A DNA stretch of 64,000 nt from Candidatus Limiplasma pullicola. GTDB lineage: Bacteria > Bacillota > Clostridia > Christensenellales > Aristaeellaceae. The stretch is taken from contig DVIV01000064.1 of NCBI GenBank assembly GCA_018710985.1, positions 1 through 64,000 of the forward strand, given 5' to 3'. Shown one piece after another: positions 58,994 to 64,000 of this stretch. A program made the position numbers and the translations under genes. The notes beneath the pieces were generated by a model. It saw only the letters and a program-made list of their open reading frames with translations, searched no databases and was not told where the DNA came from. Position 1 is the stretch's first letter; each line of letters starts with the position of its first letter.

Positions 58994-59701
58994 TCAGGGC
59001 TCGTCGCCCTCGGCCATGCGGTAGCCCACGCCAACCTCCGTAAAGATGTACTTGGGTTGGGCGGGGGTTTTTTCGATCTTGCGGCGGATGTTGGCCATGT
59101 TGACCCGCAGAATTTTGTTGTCGCCCTTGGAGCAGGGGCCCCAGAGCTCCTTCATGAGAAAGTCATAGGTCAGCACGCGTCCGGCGTATTTGCCCAGCAG
59201 CGCCACGATGCGGTATTCGCCCTGGGTGAGCTGCGCGTCCACGCCATCCACGTAGACGCGGTACTTGTTGTAGTCGATGGTCAGCCCGCCGGAATGAAAC
59301 TGGCCTGTGCGGGCAATCTGGGCATTCTGGCTCATGGTCTGCGTGTGGCGCAGGGCCATGCGGATGCGCGCCAGCAGCTCGGAGGCGCCGAAGGGCTTGG
59401 TGATGTAATCATCCGCGCCCAGGTCGATGGCCTCGACCTTGTCCGATTCATGGGTGCGGGCCGACAGCACGATGACCGGCGTGGAGGTCCACTTGCGCAC
59501 GGAGCTGAGCAGCGTGTTGCCGTCCATGTCGGGCAGGCCCAGGTCCAAAAGGATCAGGTCCGGACAGTGGGAGGTGATCAGGGACAGCGCTTCCGCGCCG
59601 GTGGAGGCCTCCACCACCTCATACTTGTTGGCGGTGAGAATGGTCCGAAGCAGCTTGAGGATGCTTTTTTCATCCTCCACAACCAGCAGTTTAACCGGCA
59701 T
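58994..59701 (-). CDS. KdpE-like response regulator
   Basis: This 235-aa OmpR/KdpE-type response regulator has a receiver domain with the acidic pair VVEDEKS, the phospho-acceptor Asp in DLILLDLGLPDMDG near residue 52, and the KPFGASELLARI lysine. The C-terminal winged helix (LTQGEYRIVALLGKYAGRVLTYDFLMKELWG) binds DNA. It overlaps the upstream sensor-kinase gene by 11 bases, so they form a two-component operon. ATG 59701 starts the conserved domain; the track adds a spurious N-terminus. No kdpFABC genes are in the window. Confidence 0.92.
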   Translation of the reverse strand: MPVKLLVVEDEKSILKLLRTILTANKYEVVEASTGAEALSLITSHCPDLILLDLGLPDMDGNTLLSSVRKWTSTPVIVLSARTHESDKVEAIDLGADDYITKPFGASELLARIRMALRHTQTMSQNAQIARTGQFHSGGLTIDYNKYRVYVDGVDAQLTQGEYRIVALLGKYAGRVLTYDFLMKELWGPCSKGDNKILRVNMANIRRKIEKTPAQPKYIFTEVGVGYRMAEGDEP

Positions 59702-60737
59702 ATTCGTTCTCCTTTTCCGGCAGCGTGAAGGAAACGCTCGCGCCGCCCTGTTCATTGTTTGCGGCGCTCATCTCGCCGCCATGCGCCCTGACGATGCTCA
59801 GGCACACCGATAGCCCGATGCCCATGTGCTTTTGCGCATCCGCGCTCCGCCCGCTTTCCGGCATGGCCTGGAACAGCCGGGGCAGCCGGTCGCGGGGAAT
59901 GCCCGCGCCGTCGTCGGATACGGTGACCAGCACGAAACGGCCGCTGCGCGCCGCGCTCAAACGGATGCGCGTGGTGCGCTTGCCGTGATAGACGGCATTT
60001 TCCAGCAGGTTGAGCACCACCTGCTCGATGAGCACGGCGTCCATGTCCGCCAGCAAAATGTCGTCACACAGGTCCATGTCCACCCTGATGTCGGGAAAAT
60101 GCTTCTGGAACTTGATCGCCGCCTCGGCCAGCACATCCTCGACAACCTCGGTTTCCATGTGAAGCGGGGCTGTTTCGCCCTGAATGCGGGTGATGGCCAG
60201 CTGGTTTTCAATCATGCGCAAAAGCCACTGGGCGTCGGCGTTGACGTCGGCCAGCAGCTCGCGCTGCTTCTCCGGAGGCAGGGCGTTGTCCAGAATGGCG
60301 CCCGTCGCGCCCACGATGGAGGTCAGCGGCGTGCGCAGATCGTGCGACACGGCGCGCAGTAGATTGGCGCGCAGCTTTTCGCGCTCCGCGTCCAGACGGA
60401 TCTGCTCCTGCTGCTTGATGCGCGCGGTCAGCACGCTTACGATAAGGGATACCGCCAGCATGGTCAAAAACGTGAGCAGGTATCCCGAAATGGTCAGATT
60501 GAAGGAAAAGTAGGGATAGGTGAACATATAATTGACCAGCGGCACCGATACGATGGAAGCCGCCACGCTCCACACGTAGCCGTCGGTAAAGCGGGCGATC
60601 AGCAGAACCGCCAGAAGGAACAGCATCTGCGCGTTGGCCGTGCCGCCAATGAGCCCGCCCAGCACCAGGCTGCTGAACGTGGCCGCAAGAAGCAGAACCA
60701 CCGTGACCCCCAGGTTCAGCCACACTCGCCGGCGCAT
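59691..60737 (-). CDS. KdpD-like sensor histidine kinase lacking the N-terminal KdpD domain
   Basis: The 348-aa membrane kinase has the four-helix DUF4118 module of KdpD (residues about 5-105), a HisKA domain with the phospho-His in RAVSHDLRTPLTS near residue 131, and an ATPase domain with LLENAVYHG, DDGAGIP and MGIGLSVCLSIVRAHGG. Full-length KdpD has about 890 residues, with an N-terminal sensor and Usp domain; those are absent here. ATG 60737 follows GGAGG, so the short length is not an annotation artefact. It is paired with the KdpE-like regulator. Confidence 0.9.
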   Translation of the reverse strand: MRRRVWLNLGVTVVLLLAATFSSLVLGGLIGGTANAQMLFLLAVLLIARFTDGYVWSVAASIVSVPLVNYMFTYPYFSFNLTISGYLLTFLTMLAVSLIVSVLTARIKQQEQIRLDAEREKLRANLLRAVSHDLRTPLTSIVGATGAILDNALPPEKQRELLADVNADAQWLLRMIENQLAITRIQGETAPLHMETEVVEDVLAEAAIKFQKHFPDIRVDMDLCDDILLADMDAVLIEQVVLNLLENAVYHGKRTTRIRLSAARSGRFVLVTVSDDGAGIPRDRLPRLFQAMPESGRSADAQKHMGIGLSVCLSIVRAHGGEMSAANNEQGGASVSFTLPEKENEYAG

Positions 60738-60777
60738 GCCATCGCCTCCTTTGCTTCGCCGACATATATTCAGCATA

Positions 60778-60786
60778 AGTATAGCA
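60778..60786 (-). promoter_or_regulatory. extended -10 promoter (TGCTATACT) for the sensor-regulator operon
   Basis: A 5/6 -10 box with TGN extension on the minus strand, 41 bases ahead of the sensor start. Confidence 0.5.
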
Positions 60787-60879
60787 GAAACGACACGGTT
60801 TGCACAGCCGCGCTTTACGGCTTAGCGGTATTTTAGCAAACGGGTACGGCGGATAAGCGGTTTCTTAGCGCGCCGGGTA

Positions 60880-60909
60880 TTGCCATTGTGTATTCGGCAG
60901 GATTACAAT
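60880..60909 (+). promoter_or_regulatory. promoter of the membrane pyrophosphatase gene, TTGCCA-18-TACAAT
   Basis: Both hexamers match 5/6, with an 18-bp spacer, in the region divergent from the two-component operon. Confidence 0.6.
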
Positions 60910-60979
60910 CATTCCAATCGGCCTTTTGTATCCCGGTATGCCGGGAACATCATCATACATAAAGGAGTTGAAACGGGCC

Positions 60980-63061
60980 ATGGAAGCCAATCTTTCCCTG
61001 ATGTACGTCATTTCCCTGTTCTCTGTCCTCATTGCATTTGCTTTTGCGGCATACCTGTTTTTGTGGGTGAGGCGCCAAAAGAGCACCAACGCGCGCATCA
61101 ACGAGGTGGCAGCGCTCATCAAGGAGGGCGCGAACACCTTTATGCGCAAGGAATACCGCGTGTTGTCCATCTTTGCGGGGATAGCGGCGGTCATCATCTT
61201 CCTGCTGCTGCCCTCGCCCGTCTGGACGGGACATCCGGGCCGCAACCTGTCCATGGCGGCGGCTTATGTGGCGGGCACGGCGCTGAGCGCCATCGCGGGC
61301 AAAATCGGCATTCTGGTGGCCACCAACGCCAACGCCCGCGCGGCCGAGGGCGCGCGGCAGGGTGTGCGCCCGGCGTTTCTGATCGGTTTCCGCGGCGGAG
61401 CGGTGATGGGGCTGGCCGTGGTGGGCTTCAGCCTGCTGGGCGTGTGCGGCGTGCTCTGGCTTGCGGGCGACAGCAGCATTCTTTTGGGATTCAGCTTCGG
61501 TGCAAGCTCGCTGGCGCTGTTTGCCAAGGCGGGCGGCGGCATTTTCACCAAGACCGCCGACGTGAGCGCGGATCTGACCGGCAAGGTGGAACTGGGCATT
61601 CCGGAGGATGACCCGCGCAACCCTGCCGTGATCGCCGATAATGTGGGCGACAACGTGGGCGACGTTGCCGGAATGGGCGCTGACCTGTTCGACTCCAACG
61701 TGGCAGCCATGACCTCCGCACTGGTGATTGCCCAATCGCTGGGCGGGCAGGCGAACACGGCCATGGTATTCTGCTATGCCGCGCTGGGACTGATCGCTTC
61801 TATTATTGGTATCGCTACCGCACGCATTGACAAGGGCGGCAGCCCCACCCGTGCGCTGAACGCCTCCACCTACGTGACCACAGGATTGTTCATCGTCCTT
61901 ACGGCGCTGGCCACGCTGATCTTCCATGACTTTAGCTGGCGAATCTGGGGCGCGTCCACCGTGGGCCTCCTGGTGGGTGTGATCATTGGCATCACCACCG
62001 ACTATTTTACCGACGATTCCAAACCGATTGTGCAGAAGGTAGCCCGCGCTTCGCGTTCCGGGTCTGCCTTTACGGTTCTCTCCGGCGTCTCCTACGGATT
62101 TGTGTCGGCGTTGCCGGCCATGGCGGGCATCGCCATTTCGGCGCTCACGGCTTACCGTCTCTGCGCGCCGATGGGAAGCGATTACGCGATGTTCGGCATC
62201 GCCATGGCGGCGGTCGGCATGCTGTCCATCGTGGGCATGATCATCTCGAATGACGCCTATGGCCCCATTGTGGACAACGCGCGTGGACTGGCGGAGATGG
62301 GCGGTCTGGGCGAAAAGACCATTCGCGTGGCGGATGAACTGGACAGCGCCGGCAACACCGTCAAAGCCGTGACCAAGGGATTTGCCATCGGCGCGGCGGG
62401 ACTGACGGTCATTTCCCTGCTGGGCGCGTATCTCAGCGAGGTCAACGAGGCCCTGATGGCGGCGGGAAAAGCGGTCATCACCGGTTTTGATATTATGGAC
62501 CCCTCGGTATTTTTCGGCGTGCTCATCGGCGCTGCCATCCCCGCGGTATTCTCGGCCATGCTGATGCTGGGCGTGGACAAAAATGCCCAGCGTATGGTGG
62601 CGGAAATCCACCGGCAATTCAGCAGCATTCCCGGCCTGCGCGAGGGCCACACGGGCGCGAAACCGGAATATGACCGCTGCATCGATATCGCCACCTCCGG
62701 CGCGCTGATGGAGCTGATTCCCGCCGGGCTTGCGGCCATCGTGGCCACGGTGGTGGTGGGCTTCGCGGGTGGACCGCTGGCCATTGGCGGCTTCCTGCTG
62801 GGCAACATTGTAAGCGGTCTGCTTCTGGCGCTGTTCATGTCCAACGCGGGCGGTCTGTGGGACAATGCAAAGAAGTATGTGGAAGCGGGCCATGAGGGCG
62901 GCAAGGGGTCCAAGGCGCACAAGGCGGCCGTGGTGGGCGACACCGTGGGCGATCCCTTCAAGGACACCGCCGGCCCCTCCATCAACACGCAGATCACGGT
63001 GGTATCGCTGGTGGCCTCGCTCATGAGCGGGCTGTTCGCGGCATGGTCGCTGCTTGGGTGA
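60980..63061 (+). CDS. hppA: membrane-bound proton-pumping pyrophosphatase
   Basis: This 693-aa integral membrane enzyme couples pyrophosphate hydrolysis to cation transport. It has about sixteen hydrophobic helices. The substrate and metal motifs are DVSADLTGKVELGIPEDDPRNPAVIADNVGDNVGD, and near the C-terminus KAAVVGDTVGDPFKDTAGPSIN. The sequence GNTVKAVTKGFAIG has Lys and Thr at the two positions that mark the K+-independent, proton-pumping class. ATG 60980 lies 12 bases from AAAGGAG. It is divergent from the KdpDE-like pair. Confidence 0.94.
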   Translation: MEANLSLMYVISLFSVLIAFAFAAYLFLWVRRQKSTNARINEVAALIKEGANTFMRKEYRVLSIFAGIAAVIIFLLLPSPVWTGHPGRNLSMAAAYVAGTALSAIAGKIGILVATNANARAAEGARQGVRPAFLIGFRGGAVMGLAVVGFSLLGVCGVLWLAGDSSILLGFSFGASSLALFAKAGGGIFTKTADVSADLTGKVELGIPEDDPRNPAVIADNVGDNVGDVAGMGADLFDSNVAAMTSALVIAQSLGGQANTAMVFCYAALGLIASIIGIATARIDKGGSPTRALNASTYVTTGLFIVLTALATLIFHDFSWRIWGASTVGLLVGVIIGITTDYFTDDSKPIVQKVARASRSGSAFTVLSGVSYGFVSALPAMAGIAISALTAYRLCAPMGSDYAMFGIAMAAVGMLSIVGMIISNDAYGPIVDNARGLAEMGGLGEKTIRVADELDSAGNTVKAVTKGFAIGAAGLTVISLLGAYLSEVNEALMAAGKAVITGFDIMDPSVFFGVLIGAAIPAVFSAMLMLGVDKNAQRMVAEIHRQFSSIPGLREGHTGAKPEYDRCIDIATSGALMELIPAGLAAIVATVVVGFAGGPLAIGGFLLGNIVSGLLLALFMSNAGGLWDNAKKYVEAGHEGGKGSKAHKAAVVGDTVGDPFKDTAGPSINTQITVVSLVASLMSGLFAAWSLLG

Positions 63062-63221
63062 GACAGAAAAGAATGGGACCGTCGTGGATACCTGGAATAT
63101 ATATGGTCGGGGATAGCCGGGGAAATCATTTTGTGATAAGATAAATATGGAATGTATGCGTAGAGCACCCGGCGGAAGCCGCGCCTGAGGCGTTTTTCTG
63201 CGGGCGTACGGAGGAGGAACT

Positions 63222-64000
63222 ATGCGATTGATCAGTATTCTCGTGGCCGTGTTTCTTCTGCTGCCCTGCATGGCCTGCGCTGAAGATGGCGACCCCGGCA
63301 TACCGGAGGGCTATGTGCTGGCCTTTTCGGACGAATTTTCCCGGGATGGACCGCCGGACCCTTCCCACTGGACCCTGGAGGAAGGACCGGCCCGGTACAA
63401 CGAGGAAAAGGAGTATTACAGCGCGGAAAATGCGTGGGTGGAGGACGGCCATCTGGTGATCGAGGCGCGCCTGGAAGAGCGGGAGGGGATGGACTACACC
63501 TCGGCGCGGATGAACACGCAGGAACAGTTCAGTTTCTGCTACGGGCGGCTGGAGGTTCGGGCGGCTCTGCCCGTGGGGCGGGGCGCATGGTCGGCAATAT
63601 GGCTGCTGCCCAGCGATACCCGCTACGGCGGCTATCTTAAATCAGGCGAGATTGACCTGGTGGAACATGTCGGCTATGATCCGGAAAAGGTCCACAGCAC
63701 GCTTCACACGGAGCGCTACAACTCGCTCAGGAACAACGCCATAACCGGAAGCGTCGCCTTGAACGGAGAGCCGGGCGCATTTCACGATTACGTTCTCATG
63801 TGGGACCCGGAGGGAATCGAAACCTACATGGACGGCGAGCGGGTGATATCCTATCGCCCCGAAAGCGACCTGCTGGACGATTCTGATGTGTGGCCGTTCA
63901 ACGTGCCGTTTCATCTGGTCGTCAATCTGGCCATCGGCGGCATCTGGGGCGGACGTCACGGGATCGATGACGACGCCTTCCCCCAGCGCATGCTGGTGGA
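63222..64000 (+). CDS. GH16 family glucanase-like protein (cut by window edge)
   Basis: I translated this from the sequence, because the gene runs off the window and the ORF track omits it. It begins with ATG 63222 behind GAGGAGGA and has a signal peptide (MRLISILVAVFLLLPCMACA). The concanavalin-like fold follows: FSDEFSRDGPPDPSHW, the RLEVRAALPVGRGAWSAIWLLP strand, and the catalytic GH16 motif GEIDLVEHVG near residue 144 (ExDxxE). At least 259 residues are present. It should be an exported endo-beta-glucanase, of laminarinase or lichenase type. Confidence 0.9.
   Translation, partial: MRLISILVAVFLLLPCMACAEDGDPGIPEGYVLAFSDEFSRDGPPDPSHWTLEEGPARYNEEKEYYSAENAWVEDGHLVIEARLEEREGMDYTSARMNTQEQFSFCYGRLEVRAALPVGRGAWSAIWLLPSDTRYGGYLKSGEIDLVEHVGYDPEKVHSTLHTERYNSLRNNAITGSVALNGEPGAFHDYVLMWDPEGIETYMDGERVISYRPESDLLDDSDVWPFNVPFHLVVNLAIGGIWGGRHGIDDDAFPQRMLV

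Overview
The window is dense, GC-rich bacterial DNA from what looks like an endospore-forming, Gram-positive, anaerobic Firmicute of the class Clostridia. Evidence for this includes dipicolinate synthase A and B, a YunB-like sporulation protein, an FtsK/SpoIIIE translocase, Shine-Dalgarno sites of the AGGAGG type, sigma-A-like promoters with 17-bp spacers, and a small 4.5S-type SRP RNA. I cannot name the species. GC skew in the third codon position creates many long antisense shadow ORFs, which I have left out.

Layout. 1-6.3 kb: an acidic coiled-coil-type unknown, a diacylglycerol-kinase-family lipid kinase, the SbcD/SbcC nuclease pair, and an exported PNPOx-like protein. 6.4-11.6 kb: branched-chain aminotransferase, an unknown, an RluA-type pseudouridine synthase, a Cof-type HAD phosphatase, and a YkvI-like membrane protein. 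11.6-19.5 kb: a GH65 disaccharide phosphorylase, dpaA-dpaB, a secreted DUF3298-like protein, and FtsK/SpoIIIE.

19.7-39.0 kb is the accessory centrepiece: a complete bacterial microcompartment (BMC) locus, with a divergent ribose-type ABC importer (permease, ATPase, binding protein) on the minus strand. The plus-strand operon has a near-consensus promoter and encodes, in order: a class II aldolase with a C-terminal amphipathic helix that looks like an encapsulation peptide, a CoA-disulfide-reductase-like flavoprotein, a two-subunit glutaconate-CoA-transferase-like enzyme, a 5-methylthioribose-kinase (MtnK) homologue, a methylthioribose-1-phosphate-isomerase (MtnA) homologue, PduL with an extra C-terminal module, a CoA-acylating aldehyde dehydrogenase, PduS, a PduT-like shell protein, two PduA-like hexamers, DhaK and DhaL, a LacI regulator, and four EutN/CcmL-type pentamers. 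Kinase, isomerase and class II aldolase are the enzymes of the DHAP shunt, which splits 5-methylthioribose or 5-deoxyribose into DHAP plus an aldehyde. I infer that this locus is a metabolosome version of that pathway: the sugar is imported, phosphorylated and isomerised, cleaved inside the shell, and the aldehyde is converted to acyl-CoA and acyl-phosphate, with PduS/PduT moving electrons out. There is no B12 diol dehydratase, no glycyl-radical enzyme and no alcohol dehydrogenase in the window.

39.0-50.5 kb: a secreted SH3/peptidoglycan-binding protein, an 809-aa unknown, a small stand-alone FakA-like domain, a class A PBP, YunB, a large surface protein with a Tyr-Asp-Asp-Gly-rich tail, and a DUF2461 protein. 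50.5-64 kb: a phosphoglucomutase/phosphomannomutase family enzyme, a GH18 protein, Nudix and LysR genes, a MATE transporter, SRP RNA, glyA, yraN, a PfkB kinase, a KdpE/KdpD-like two-component pair with a shortened sensor, a membrane pyrophosphatase, and the start of a GH16 glucanase cut by the window edge.
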